Shown here: positions 1-7,888 of the stretch, piece after piece | Layout of the letters: each line of letters starts with the position of its first letter | Numbering within the stretch: position 1 is the stretch's first letter | The notes under the pieces: model-generated | The model's input: the letters and a program-made list of their open reading frames with translations, nothing else | Databases searched by the model: none | Told to the model about the DNA's origin: nothing | Assembly: GCF_900113125.1 (NCBI RefSeq) | Contig: NZ_FOOG01000029.1 | Span: 1-52,143, forward strand | Reading direction: 5' to 3' | Source: Halobacillus alkaliphilus | Lineage (GTDB): Bacteria; Bacillota; Bacilli; Bacillales; Halobacillaceae | DNA length: 52,143 bases | Translations under genes and position numbers: made by a program

Positions 1-282
1 GGGAGAAGGAACTAGGTGAGATCCCGCAGGGAGTGAAACGAGCGAGGAAGCTCACCGTTCCCCCATAGGAAAGTGTTCAAATGTGGAATCACCCCGAAAG
101 ACATGCTCAGCATAAGCCGACCATCAAAAGGATTGCGGTTTTTCAATCCGTTGATGAGCGGCGTATGTCTCGAGTGTCTGGGTGATGGAACAAGACGAGT
201 TATTTCCCCACCAGCCCTTCTCTCAAATATCGTAACGGACCCCAAATATATCGAAACTGAGTCTTCAAGTAATGGGAGCTTA
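1..282. repeat. Dispersed intergenic repeat, copy A (3' part)
   Basis: The window opens inside this repeat. It holds a GC-rich module (about 1-75), a long hairpin module (88-186) almost identical to that in copy C at 36683-36783, and an end resembling the shared inverted terminal motif (about 247-269, imperfect). The outer flank reading CTTCAAGTAATGGGAGCTT also occurs, reverse-complemented, at the left end of copy D. The 73-333 reading frame recurs in copy C only because the DNA is repeated; I do not regard it as a gene. Confidence 0.8.
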
Positions 283-506
283 TCTGTAAAATCAATTCAA
301 GATTTAATCAGCCCAAAAATTCCTTGGCCATAACTATTCGTTTTCATTCAGGTCGATCTACTACCCCTGAAAATCGACTTTTGATAATGCAACAAAGAAG
401 GATAGGCGGGCAAGGTTCGGTAGGAGTCACAAAGGTTAACTACCACATGCTGCGATTACAGTCCATTACATGAAGTTACAAAACTTGCTAGCCTACTATT
501 CAGATT

Positions 507-539
507 GTGACAGACTTTTCAGGCGGACAGGCTTATAAT
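507..539 (+). promoter_or_regulatory. Putative Spo0A-activated sigma-A promoter of spoIIGA-sigE
   Basis: A -35-like GTGACA (507-512) and a perfect -10 TATAAT (534-539) are separated by 21 bp. The B. subtilis spoIIG promoter is known for an over-long spacer of about 22 bp and for Spo0A dependence, so this geometry fits. I found no convincing Spo0A box; a TCGAC core at about 373 is only suggestive. The distance to spoIIGA is very short. Confidence 0.55.
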
Positions 540-554
540 TTTTTATAACAATAG

Positions 555-1481
555 ATGAAGGGAGCGGGGGTCATCTATCTTGATGCTGTCTGGTTGCTCA
601 ATCTATTAATGGATGCCATGATCCTCTATCTTACCCAGGGGGTGGTGCGGGCCAAATCGTCTAAAACACGTATGTTTTGTGCCGCTTTTGCAGCCTCCAG
701 CATTGTGCCTATATCGGTCTTTATGCCGGATCTGTGGTTGATGAGCACCCTTGGGAAGCTGGTCTTTTCATTACTTATTGTCGGAATTGCCTTTTCCTTT
801 ACCTCACTTCGTGCTTTTATTCTACAGTTGGTCAGCTTTTATTTTATAACATTTTCCATCGGAGGAAGTATGCTTGGTGTCCATTTTTTCCTAGCCACGG
901 AAATAAGTATTCAAGGAGGATCGATTGTAACATTTTCAGGGGGATATGGTGATCCTGTTAGCTGGATGTTTGTATGCGTTGGATTTCCTTGTTCATTTTT
1001 CTTCACGAAGTGGCGGATGGAGCAAGTAAGTGTCCACCAAATGAAGCTTGAGAACATTTATGATGTGAAAGTCACTTGGAATGGTAAAGAAGTCCTTTGT
1101 CGTGGAATGGTCGATAGCGGTAATCAATTAATTGATCCAATCAGCAGAAAAATGGTTTTCCTGGCTGACCATACGGTGATGGGCCAGTTTCTTGAACCGG
1201 AAGTACTTGAAAAACTTAAAGTAGATCAAATCGTGACTTCAATGGAAGAGTTGCCATCAGACATTCAATCGTCTGTTCGCTTAGTCCCTTTTCAAGCCGC
1301 AGGTTCTAAAGGTCAACTGCTTGTTACTCTGTTAGTGGATCAAATATCGATTGTAACTCCTCAAGGAAATTTAGAAATGAAACAGCCATTGGTCGGTGTG
1401 CAGCATCATGACCTTACCCATGATCGTCTTTATCAAATGCTGATACATCCCCACATAATGGTTAAAGGAAAAACTGCCTAA
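555..1481 (+). CDS. spoIIGA: SpoIIGA, pro-sigma-E processing protease
   Basis: This is the membrane-embedded aspartic protease that removes the pro-sequence of sigma-E in the mother cell after a signal from SpoIIR. The N-terminal half is a run of hydrophobic segments (about residues 7-150); the C-terminal half has the catalytic DSGNQL motif (Asp187 in this numbering). The length of 308 aa matches the family. sigE follows 15 bp downstream, as in B. subtilis. The start is uncertain: ATG 555 has no ribosome binding site before it, while an AGGGAG at 559-564 lies inside the frame, just before the conserved IYLD start of the protein. Confidence 0.93.
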   Translation: MKGAGVIYLDAVWLLNLLMDAMILYLTQGVVRAKSSKTRMFCAAFAASSIVPISVFMPDLWLMSTLGKLVFSLLIVGIAFSFTSLRAFILQLVSFYFITFSIGGSMLGVHFFLATEISIQGGSIVTFSGGYGDPVSWMFVCVGFPCSFFFTKWRMEQVSVHQMKLENIYDVKVTWNGKEVLCRGMVDSGNQLIDPISRKMVFLADHTVMGQFLEPEVLEKLKVDQIVTSMEELPSDIQSSVRLVPFQAAGSKGQLLVTLLVDQISIVTPQGNLEMKQPLVGVQHHDLTHDRLYQMLIHPHIMVKGKTA

Positions 1482-1496
1482 GGGAAGGGGAATGAC

Positions 1497-2216
1497 ATGG
1501 TCAAATGGTTTTTTAAATTAAGGCTGTGGTTTTATCGGATTTTAATTAAGCTTGGGATTAAGCAAGATGAAATTTATTATATTGGAGGTAGTGAAGCTTT
1601 ACCGCCTCCCCTTTCAAGAGAAGAAGAAAAAGAACTGCTTGAACTTCTTCCTAAAGGAGATAAAGCAGCACGGGCTATGTTGATCGAACGGAATTTGCGT
1701 CTTGTAGTCTATATAGCTCGAAAATTTGAAAACACGGGGTTAAATATAGAAGATCTAATCAGTATTGGAACCATTGGCTTAATTAAAGCCGTTAATACAT
1801 TCGATCCTGAGAAAAAAATAAAGCTCGCCACTTATGCTTCCCGCTGTATCGAAAATGAGATTCTTATGCACTTAAGAAAGAGTAATAAATTGAAAACAGA
1901 GGTTTCATTCGATGAACCGCTAAACGTTGACTGGGACGGAAATGAACTATTATTATCGGATATTTTAGGTACGGAAGAAGATCTGACGACAAAAGGCATT
2001 GAGAAAAAAATAGATAAGAAATTACTGATGTCGGCACTGGATCAATTAAATGATCGTGAAAAGCAGATTATGGAATTAAGGTTCGGTTTAATTGGCAAAA
2101 AAGAAAAAACACAAAAAGATGTAGCGGATATGATGGGGATCTCCCAGTCATATATATCAAGGCTTGAGAAAAAGATTATTCGCCGCTTACAGCGTGAATT
2201 CGATAAAATGGTCTAA
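1497..2216 (+). CDS. sigE: Sporulation sigma factor SigE (pro-sigma-E)
   Basis: Early mother-cell sigma factor, 239 aa, the same length as in B. subtilis. The first 27 or so residues are the hydrophobic and basic pro-sequence ([15 protein letters not shown]), followed by [13 protein letters not shown] around the expected SpoIIGA cleavage site. Region 2 ([14 protein letters not shown] onward) and the region 4 helix-turn-helix ([20 protein letters not shown]) are intact. ATG 1497 is preceded by AAGGGGAA. It is cotranscribed with its activating protease SpoIIGA. Confidence 0.97.
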   Translation: MVKWFFKLRLWFYRILIKLGIKQDEIYYIGGSEALPPPLSREEEKELLELLPKGDKAARAMLIERNLRLVVYIARKFENTGLNIEDLISIGTIGLIKAVNTFDPEKKIKLATYASRCIENEILMHLRKSNKLKTEVSFDEPLNVDWDGNELLLSDILGTEEDLTTKGIEKKIDKKLLMSALDQLNDREKQIMELRFGLIGKKEKTQKDVADMMGISQSYISRLEKKIIRRLQREFDKMV

Positions 2217-2235
2217 TAGAACTAATAATACAAAT

Positions 2236-2264
2236 GCATAATTTTTCCTCCCAAGGAGATACTG
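2236..2264 (+). promoter_or_regulatory. Candidate sigma-F/sigma-G promoter of sigG
   Basis: GCATA (2236-2240) matches the -35 consensus of sigma-F/G promoters. After 17 bp comes GATACTG (2258-2264), similar to the CATNNTA -10. A transcript starting about 7 bases later would lack the 5' arm of the hairpin at 2247-2290. The match is partial. Confidence 0.45.
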
Positions 2265-2290
2265 AGAACTGATTACAGCTTCTTGGGAGG
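2247..2290 (+). promoter_or_regulatory. RNA hairpin sequestering the sigG ribosome binding site
   Basis: CCTCCCAAGGAG (2247-2258) pairs with CTTCTTGGGAGG (2279-2290), 12 bp with one G-U pair. The 3' arm contains the GGGAGG ribosome binding site of sigG. Read-through mRNA from spoIIGA-sigE would therefore be poorly translated, while mRNA from a promoter close to sigG would escape. A comparable leader hairpin has been described for B. subtilis sigG. Confidence 0.75.
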
Positions 2291-2297
2291 GTCTTAT

Positions 2298-3077
2298 TTG
2301 ACACGACACAAAGTAGAAATATGCGGAGTAGATACATCCAAACTTCCAGTGCTGACCAATAAAGAAATGAAGGCCCTGTTTATACGTCTCCAAAGTGGTG
2401 AAACGGAAGCACGTGAGGAATTAGTCAATGGGAATCTTCGTTTAGTATTATCGGTTATTCAGCGCTTCAATAATCGCGGAGAATATGGTGATGATTTATT
2501 TCAAGTGGGCTGCATTGGATTAATGAAGTCCATAGACAATTTTGATTTAAGCCACAATGTTAAATTTTCTACTTACGCTGTACCAATGATTATCGGAGAA
2601 ATACGCAGATACTTGCGGGACAATAACCCGATACGTGTTTCGAGATCTTTACGAGACACGGCCTATAAGGCTTTGCAAATGAGAGAAAAAATGATAAGTG
2701 AAACCAATAAGGATCCAGCCCCTCACGAAATTGCTGAGAGGATGGGAGTGCCACATGAGGATGTAGTTTTTGCAATGGATGCCATTCAAGATCCAGTTTC
2801 TTTATTCGAACCGATTTACAACGATGGAGGCGATCCAATATTTGTGGTTGATCAATTAAAAGATGACCGTGAAAAAGACTCCATCTGGTTAGATGAACTC
2901 TCTTTGCGAGAAGGTATGAAGAAATTGAATGATCGTGAAAAAATGATTCTGACGAAACGGTTCTTCCAGGGTAAAACTCAAATGGAAGTCGCCGAAGAAA
3001 TCGGAATTTCTCAAGCTCAAGTATCTCGATTAGAAAAAGCTGCAATTAAAGAAATGAATTCATCTATGTTTCAATAA
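2298..3077 (+). CDS. sigG: Sporulation sigma factor SigG
   Basis: Late forespore sigma factor, 259 aa. The N-terminal KVEICGVDTSKLPVL segment, region 2 (LVNGNLRLVLSVIQRFNNRG, FSTYAVPMIIGEIRRYLRDN) and the region 4 helix-turn-helix (MEVAEEIGISQAQVSRLEKA) are all present. I chose TTG 2298, which gives a start on LTRHKVEICG and lies 7 bp after GGGAGGG. The upstream TTG at 2283 would overlap the ribosome binding site. A weak start codon fits the tight control known for this gene. Confidence 0.97.
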   Translation: MTRHKVEICGVDTSKLPVLTNKEMKALFIRLQSGETEAREELVNGNLRLVLSVIQRFNNRGEYGDDLFQVGCIGLMKSIDNFDLSHNVKFSTYAVPMIIGEIRRYLRDNNPIRVSRSLRDTAYKALQMREKMISETNKDPAPHEIAERMGVPHEDVVFAMDAIQDPVSLFEPIYNDGGDPIFVVDQLKDDREKDSIWLDELSLREGMKKLNDREKMILTKRFFQGKTQMEVAEEIGISQAQVSRLEKAAIKEMNSSMFQ

Positions 3078-3111
3078 GTATTAGTACCCTATTTGTTCAT
3101 AAGTGTTCTGG

Positions 3112-3141
3112 CTGTCGAGAAAGCCTCGACAGTCTTTTTTT
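3112..3141 (+). terminator. Rho-independent terminator after sigG
   Basis: CTGTCGAG (3112-3119) pairs with CTCGACAG (3125-3132) and is followed by TCTTTTTTT. Confidence 0.9.
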
Positions 3142-3310
3142 GTACTTCGAAGAGATATCCACTCGTTAAGAGAGTAAAAATGCCCTCAGTGAAAAATATA
3201 GTTTATATTTAAAAAGTTAGAACAACTCTTGAGTAGCCAGAGATTTTCAGTTCGTTATTTCTCAAGGGTCCGTTAAGCTTTCTGAGGATATTACAGACAA
3301 GTTACCGTTT

Positions 3311-3562
3311 GTTGAAGACTCCATTTCGAGATATTTGTTGAGCGGAAGGTTCTCCGGGGGACGATTTCGCTTTCCGCCCCTACACAACGCAGGGTCGATC
3401 AACCCTGCGTGCAGGGCCATAGGAAAGCGAGTTATTTTCCCATCAGCCCCCTCCTTATATCGTAACGGACCCGATTTATCTCGAAATCGAGTCTTCAACA
3501 ATTCGGTCCTTTAGTGTAATAAGTTTCTTATAAATAATCAATACTGACCTTTAACAGAGCAT
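3311..3562. repeat. Dispersed intergenic repeat, copy B
   Basis: It is bounded by the inverted motif GTTGAAGACTCCATTTCGAG (from 3311) and its complement TATCTCGAAATCGAGTCTTC (from 3477). Inside is a GC-rich palindrome with arms ACGCAGGGT and ACCCTGCGT (about 3387-3410). The right flank (3500-3562, GGTCCTTTAGTGTAATAAG) matches the right flank of copy D at about 51063-51120. There is no transposase-sized ORF. It fills most of the 574-bp gap between sigG and ylmC; I see nothing else in the rest of that gap. Confidence 0.8.
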
Positions 3563-3651
3563 TTCTTAAAAATGATTTATACCTGCTTCATCTTTTATTT
3601 TCACAAGTGTTGCAACATTGAAGCATATAGTGAAGGAAAGGGGGATGAAGG

Positions 3652-3927
3652 ATGAAAATTTCAGAACTGCAACTTAAAGATGTGATTGCTATGGAAACAG
3701 GGGAACGACTGGGGTATATTAGCGATTTAGACATAGACACGCAGCGAGGACGTTTAAAAGGGCTTGTCCTAACGATGAAAGGGAAAGCAATGGGGCTTTT
3801 TGGCAAAGAAGAAGAGATGGTCATTCCATGGGATCAGATTGTCAACATCGGTGCTGATGTAATTCTCATTAAAAAGTCAGGTTCTGCAGGTTTTACTGTA
3901 TCTCAAAAGTCAGATTCAAAAGAATAA
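3652..3927 (+). CDS. ylmC: YlmC/YmxH family PRC-barrel protein
   Basis: A 91-aa PRC-barrel-like protein (KISELQLKDVIAMETGERLGYISDLDID) of the YlmC/YmxH sporulation-associated family. Its molecular function is not established. ATG 3652 follows a purine-rich GGAAAGGGGGATGAAGG. It heads the ylmC-pgeF-ylmE-sepF-ylmG-ylmH-divIVA cluster; in B. subtilis the same gene follows sigG. Confidence 0.85.
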   Translation: MKISELQLKDVIAMETGERLGYISDLDIDTQRGRLKGLVLTMKGKAMGLFGKEEEMVIPWDQIVNIGADVILIKKSGSAGFTVSQKSDSKE

Positions 3928-3981
3928 TACAAGAAATAAGATGAAAAATGTGTTAAAATGAAGGGAAATTGAGGTGGTAAC

Positions 3982-4782
3982 ATGCGTGAACCTTTTACAG
4001 CTAAATCGCTGCGACAATATTCTTGTTTTACGAATCATAAAAATATAATTGCGGGTCTTACCACTAGATACGGTGGTCATAGTGAACGTCCTTTTAATAC
4101 CCTGAACATGGGGCTCCATGTTCAGGATGAATCAGACACTGTACTGCGAAACAGAAAAGAACTAGCGCAGGAAACCGGTTTTCCTTTAGAAAACTGGATT
4201 ATAGGAGAACAAATTCATGATATCCGTGTGAAAGTGGCAGGAAATGGGGAAAAAGGAAAAGGTGTATTCTCTCATCAATCAGCAGTCGCTGGTGTCGACG
4301 GATTGATCACCAATCAACCAGATCTGTTACTCGGAGCCTTCTATGCGGACTGTGTACCCTTGTTCTTCTATGCCCCGGTTTCCGGTTGGATTGGGGTGGC
4401 CCATGCGGGCTGGAAGGGAACCGTTCGAAATATGGTTTCGCAGATGGTTGGCCATTTGACTGAGCAGGGTTGTTCGATTGAAGAGATCGAACTCGTCATT
4501 GGTCCATGTATAAGCGAGGAGCACTATGAAGTTGATCAGCGTGTATATGATCAGATACCCGTGGAATTCCAAGGAGAATCAGCTGTACCTGTTTCTTCTG
4601 GAAAGTACAAGCTGGACTTAAAGAAACTGAATGAATCCATGGCATTTCAATCAGGGCTGCATAAAGAGAACGTCAGAGTCTCGAGGCTTTGTACATACGA
4701 GGAAGAGAATTTGTTTTACTCCCATCGCCGTGACCAGGGACAAACAGGTCGTATGCTTGGTTTTATTGGTTTGAAGGGCTGA
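3982..4782 (+). CDS. pgeF: Purine nucleoside phosphorylase YlmD/YfiH (multicopper-type fold)
   Basis: A 266-aa member of the YfiH/DUF152 family, whose members were called polyphenol oxidases and later shown to have purine nucleoside phosphorylase/adenosine deaminase activity; E. coli PgeF has been linked to peptidoglycan editing. The metal-binding signature is complete: His79 (GEQIHD), Cys124 (YADCVPL) and His141 (VAHAGWKGTV). ATG 3982 follows GAGGTGG. It sits 54 bp after ylmC and 18 bp before ylmE in the division cluster. Confidence 0.9.
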   Translation: MREPFTAKSLRQYSCFTNHKNIIAGLTTRYGGHSERPFNTLNMGLHVQDESDTVLRNRKELAQETGFPLENWIIGEQIHDIRVKVAGNGEKGKGVFSHQSAVAGVDGLITNQPDLLLGAFYADCVPLFFYAPVSGWIGVAHAGWKGTVRNMVSQMVGHLTEQGCSIEEIELVIGPCISEEHYEVDQRVYDQIPVEFQGESAVPVSSGKYKLDLKKLNESMAFQSGLHKENVRVSRLCTYEEENLFYSHRRDQGQTGRMLGFIGLKG

Positions 4783-4800
4783 TGGTGGAAGGAGAGAAAG

Positions 4801-5469
4801 ATGTCGGTAGTTGAAAATCTTGAAAAAATAAAACAAAATATTGCGGAATCCTGCTATAATTGTGGGCGTTCTATTGAGGATATTACTATTATTGGAGTAA
4901 CCAAATACGTGTCCGTTGAGCGTGCACAAGAAGCTATTGATGCGGGAGTTGTTAACCTGGGTGAGAATCGTAAAGAAGAACTGCTGGAAAAATACGAAGC
5001 CATTGGTTCCCGTGCAAATTGGCATTTTATAGGGTCACTGCAGTCAAGAAAAGTAAAAGATGTGATTGATAAGATCACCATGATTCATTCCCTGGACAGG
5101 AAGTCTTTAGCAAAAGAAATTAATAAACGGGCTTCATCACCAGTATCCTGCTTTGTGCAAGTTAATATCAGCCAGGAAGAGTCCAAGCATGGACTGGCCC
5201 CGGAAGAGGTGGAAGATTTTATCCATTTAATGGAAGCCTATGATAACGTCAAAGTGGCAGGGTTAATGACCATGGCGCCTCATGATGCAGACGATGAACG
5301 TCTGCGAGGGATTTTCAGGCAGCTTCGTGCTTTGCGCGATAAAATCAGAGATAAACATTTGCCTTATGCTCCTTGCGAATATTTATCTATGGGAATGAGC
5401 AATGATTACCGTTTAGCCATTGAAGAAGGTGCGACTCATATCCGAATTGGTTCCAGCCTTGTAGGTTAA
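4801..5469 (+). CDS. ylmE: YggS/PLPBP family pyridoxal-phosphate homeostasis protein
   Basis: A 222-aa fold-type III PLP-binding protein. Lys35 in the GVTKYV motif is the expected PLP Schiff-base lysine, and GLMTMAPHDAD and LSMGMSNDYRLAIEEGATHIRIG are typical of the family. It is thought to maintain PLP and amino/keto acid balance rather than act as an enzyme. It sits directly before sepF, as in many Gram-positive bacteria. Confidence 0.93.
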   Translation: MSVVENLEKIKQNIAESCYNCGRSIEDITIIGVTKYVSVERAQEAIDAGVVNLGENRKEELLEKYEAIGSRANWHFIGSLQSRKVKDVIDKITMIHSLDRKSLAKEINKRASSPVSCFVQVNISQEESKHGLAPEEVEDFIHLMEAYDNVKVAGLMTMAPHDADDERLRGIFRQLRALRDKIRDKHLPYAPCEYLSMGMSNDYRLAIEEGATHIRIGSSLVG

Positions 5470-5493
5470 CTAATAAAACTTGAGGTGATCAGC

Positions 5494-5949
5494 GTGAGTA
5501 TGAAAAACAAATTACGGTCATTTTTTACTTTGGATGATGAATATGAATATGAATATGTAGATGAGGAGACGGATGAACCTATGGAAGAAGAATACGAGCA
5601 GAAACAGCGAAGCAGAAGAAAAGAAGATACGCAGAATATCGTTAGTTTGAAAAGTGCAAAGTCCTCTTCCAAAATGGTATTGAACGAACCCAGCAGCTAT
5701 AATGAAGCTCAGGAAATAGCCGATGAACTTGTTAATCGCAGAGCCGTGGTTATTAATCTTCAACGGGTGGATCATCATCAGGCGAAGCGAATTGTAGATT
5801 TTTTGAGCGGTACAGTATATGCTATAGGGGGAGACATTCAGAAGTTAGGTTCTCAGACTTTTCTATGTACTCCTGACAACGTGGAAATATCGGGTTCCAT
5901 TTCTGATATGATTTCACAAGAAGATGATGAACTTTATAAAAGGTGGTAA
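5494..5949 (+). CDS. sepF: SepF, FtsZ-associated cell division protein
   Basis: A 151-aa cytoplasmic protein that bundles FtsZ polymers and anchors the Z ring. It has the N-terminal membrane-binding amphipathic start ([11 protein letters not shown]), an acidic linker rich in Glu and Tyr, and the C-terminal core ([20 protein letters not shown]). I chose GTG 5494, giving the family-typical MSMKNK start after GAGGTGATC; the GTG at 5485 lies inside that site. Confidence 0.95.
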   Translation: MSMKNKLRSFFTLDDEYEYEYVDEETDEPMEEEYEQKQRSRRKEDTQNIVSLKSAKSSSKMVLNEPSSYNEAQEIADELVNRRAVVINLQRVDHHQAKRIVDFLSGTVYAIGGDIQKLGSQTFLCTPDNVEISGSISDMISQEDDELYKRW

Positions 5950-5952
5950 GTC

Positions 5953-6225
5953 ATGGCGTTTTTGTTTAGTATTTTAACGAGTGTATTACAAATATACAGC
6001 TGGATTGTCATAATCTATATTCTGTTATCCTGGTTTCCAGGTGCCAGGGAATCAAGCTTCGGGGAAACGTTAGGACGTTTAGTCGAGCCGTTTCTAGAGC
6101 CTTTCCGCAAAATTATTCCTCCTCTTGGAATGATTGATATTTCACCGATTGTAGCGATCCTGGTACTCAGGTTTGCCTCAGCTGGATTAGGTGAACTTTA
6201 TAAAGTGCTTGCAGAAATATTTTAA
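5953..6225 (+). CDS. ylmG: YggT family membrane protein YlmG
   Basis: A 90-aa protein with two hydrophobic segments (about residues 3-25 and 64-88) flanking the family motif SWFPGARESSFGETLGRLVEPFLEPFRKIIPP. YggT/YlmG proteins neighbour sepF across Gram-positive bacteria and chloroplast ancestors and are linked to division or membrane organisation; the biochemical role is unknown. ATG 5953 follows AGGTGGT, 3 bp after sepF. Confidence 0.92.
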   Translation: MAFLFSILTSVLQIYSWIVIIYILLSWFPGARESSFGETLGRLVEPFLEPFRKIIPPLGMIDISPIVAILVLRFASAGLGELYKVLAEIF

Positions 6226-6229
6226 AAAC

Positions 6230-6288
6230 GGGAACAGGTCTTGGGAATTACGCTGTGAAGCGCCCATATATCTGTTCCCTTTATTTTT
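6230..6288 (+). terminator. Hairpin plus T-tract between ylmG and ylmH
   Basis: GGGAACAG (6230-6237) pairs with CTGTTCCC (6272-6279), followed by TTTATTTTT. The 34-nt loop is unusually large for a plain terminator, so this may be a partial terminator or attenuator that lowers ylmH and divIVA expression relative to upstream genes. Confidence 0.55.
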
Positions 6289-6302
6289 GGTTGGAGGTTG
6301 CT

Positions 6303-7076
6303 ATGGATATTTATCAGCATTTCAGGGAAGAGGAACGACCCTTCATTGACCAGGTTTTAGCATGGAGGGAGGATGTAGAGCTCAAGTTTCAGAGAAAGTT
6401 GAGTGACTTTCTAAATCCAAGGGAGCAAGACATTGTAAAAGCGGTTATGGGAAACCATCCAGACTTTAATTTTGGTCTGAACGGTGGAAAAGATCAAGCC
6501 GAGCGCAAACGGGCTATTATTGCTCCGGAGTACGAAATCATTGAAGAAGATGATTACCAGCTTATTATGCTGGAAGCATCTTATCCTTCAAAATTTGTGA
6601 CCCTTGAACACCCGGATGTCCTTGGGGCATTCATGTCTTTAGGGATCAGACGGGAAAAACTTGGCGACTTAGTTGTGAAAGATGGCACCATCCAGATCAT
6701 TACTGACCAGGACATAAGTGATTACATTCGGATGAATTTTACAGGGGTCAAGCGAGCAACCGTTAACTTTGAAGAAAAGCCGTTATCTCAAATGCTTGAA
6801 AGCGAAGAAACGTGGGTTATGAAAGATACAACGGTTTCCTCCCTAAGACTGGATGTTCTCGTGAAAGAAATCTATGGCATGTCCAGAAAGAAAGCAGGTA
6901 TGCACATTGACAGCGGTCACGTAAAGGTCAATTTCCGTGTTGTAGAAAACGGTGCTTTTCAGCTGCAAGAGGGAGATTTAATTTCTCTTAGAGGTCAGGG
7001 GCGAAGTAAGCTTGAGGAAATTCAAGGCATAACTAAAAAAGAAAAATATAAAGTATCCACTTCTAAATTGAATTAA
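6303..7076 (+). CDS. ylmH: S4-domain RNA-binding protein YlmH (RqcP family)
   Basis: A 257-aa protein with an N-terminal YlmH domain (MDIYQHFREEERPFIDQVL) and a C-terminal S4 RNA-binding domain (about residues 180-240, SSLRLDVLVKEIYGMSRKKAG). B. subtilis YlmH works at the large ribosomal subunit in ribosome-associated quality control, in parallel with RqcP. ATG 6303 after TTGGAGG was chosen over the upstream start at 6255, which would begin within the hairpin region. rqcH also lies in this window (21856-23592). Confidence 0.9.
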   Translation: MDIYQHFREEERPFIDQVLAWREDVELKFQRKLSDFLNPREQDIVKAVMGNHPDFNFGLNGGKDQAERKRAIIAPEYEIIEEDDYQLIMLEASYPSKFVTLEHPDVLGAFMSLGIRREKLGDLVVKDGTIQIITDQDISDYIRMNFTGVKRATVNFEEKPLSQMLESEETWVMKDTTVSSLRLDVLVKEIYGMSRKKAGMHIDSGHVKVNFRVVENGAFQLQEGDLISLRGQGRSKLEEIQGITKKEKYKVSTSKLN

Positions 7077-7154
7077 AAGCTGATTCAAGAAGGAATCTTC
7101 CAACAAATGGTCGAAACTAATCTACGAATGGAATACATCTAGGAGGTGTCTGGT

Positions 7155-7688
7155 GTGCCATTAACACCAATAGATATTCATAATAAGGAATTCACAAGAG
7201 GATTCAGGGGATATGATGAAGATGAAGTTAATGAGTTTTTAGATCAGATTATTAAAAACTATGAAATGGTAATTCGCCAGAAGAAAGAACTTGAACAGGA
7301 AGTTAGTGAGTTGAATGAACGTCTAAGCCACTATAGCAATATTGAAGAGACCCTTAATAAATCAATTGAAGTCGCCAAAGAAACAGCAGAAGAAGTAAAA
7401 ACCAATGCGAATAAAGAATCTAGTTTAATTATTAAAGAAGCTGAAAATGATGCGTCTCGAATTGTAAATGAAGCAGTAGAGAAATCTCGTCGAATATCTT
7501 CAGAAGTGGAAACGATGAAGAAGCAGGCTAAATTCTTCAAAATACGAGTACGTAAGCTTGTGGAAGCCCAAATGGAAATGATTGACCACGAGGGTTGGGA
7601 AGATATGTTTGAGACGGAGCTTGATGGAAGTGAAACCCTTGAAGAAGCCATTGATAAGGAACTGACACCGAATCAAAACCGCTCTTAA
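7155..7688 (+). CDS. divIVA: DivIVA, polar/septal organising protein
   Basis: A 177-aa coiled-coil protein that recognises negatively curved membrane at septa and poles and recruits Min proteins, RacA and others. The N-terminal membrane-binding domain reads PLTPIDIHNKEFTRGFRGYD; the rest is a long Glu/Lys-rich coiled coil. GTG 7155 follows AGGAGGTG and gives the family start; GTG 7146 overlaps that site. Confidence 0.96.
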   Translation: MPLTPIDIHNKEFTRGFRGYDEDEVNEFLDQIIKNYEMVIRQKKELEQEVSELNERLSHYSNIEETLNKSIEVAKETAEEVKTNANKESSLIIKEAENDASRIVNEAVEKSRRISSEVETMKKQAKFFKIRVRKLVEAQMEMIDHEGWEDMFETELDGSETLEEAIDKELTPNQNRS

Positions 7689-7723
7689 TTTCTACATAGT
7701 ATGAATGAACAGCGGGTGGATAG

Positions 7724-7752
7724 ATGCCGTCTCTTGGGGAGACGGCATTTTC
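7724..7752 (+). terminator. Terminator after divIVA
   Basis: ATGCCGTCTC (7724-7733) pairs perfectly with GAGACGGCAT (7739-7748), followed by a short TTTT. It ends the ylm-divIVA cluster. The preceding GGGTGGATA faintly recalls a T-box motif (see rejected items). Confidence 0.75.
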
Positions 7753-7848
7753 AACTTCCTGTGAGGGAGAAATAGCATGGTAAGCGGACCAATGTAGTGA
7801 AAGCAACTATCTTCTTTTTCTATTGGTAAATGCTGCCCGCTCATTTTA

Positions 7849-7857
7849 TGGTACAAT
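7849..7857 (+). promoter_or_regulatory. Putative extended -10 promoter of lspA
   Basis: TGG followed by TACAAT (7852-7857), 31 bp before the lspA start, fits an extended -10 sigma-A promoter. No good -35 is evident at normal spacing. Confidence 0.4.
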
Positions 7858-7888
7858 AGCGAAGGAATATACTTGATGGAGGCCGCCT

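Noticed and set aside
73-333. 86-aa ORF whose N-terminal sequence recurs at 36669-36884
   Set aside because: The similarity comes from the repeated DNA itself: the frame covers both arms of the hairpin module, lacks a ribosome binding site and its C-terminal part differs between copies.
360-385. Spo0A box upstream of spoIIGA
   Set aside because: Only a TCGAC core is present and it is over 120 bp from the promoter; too weak to list as a site.
7709-7752. Possible T-box remnant of a lost ileS leader (GGGTGGATA before the hairpin)
   Set aside because: No specifier loop, no antiterminator partner and only a partial T-box match were found; a plain terminator explains the hairpin.
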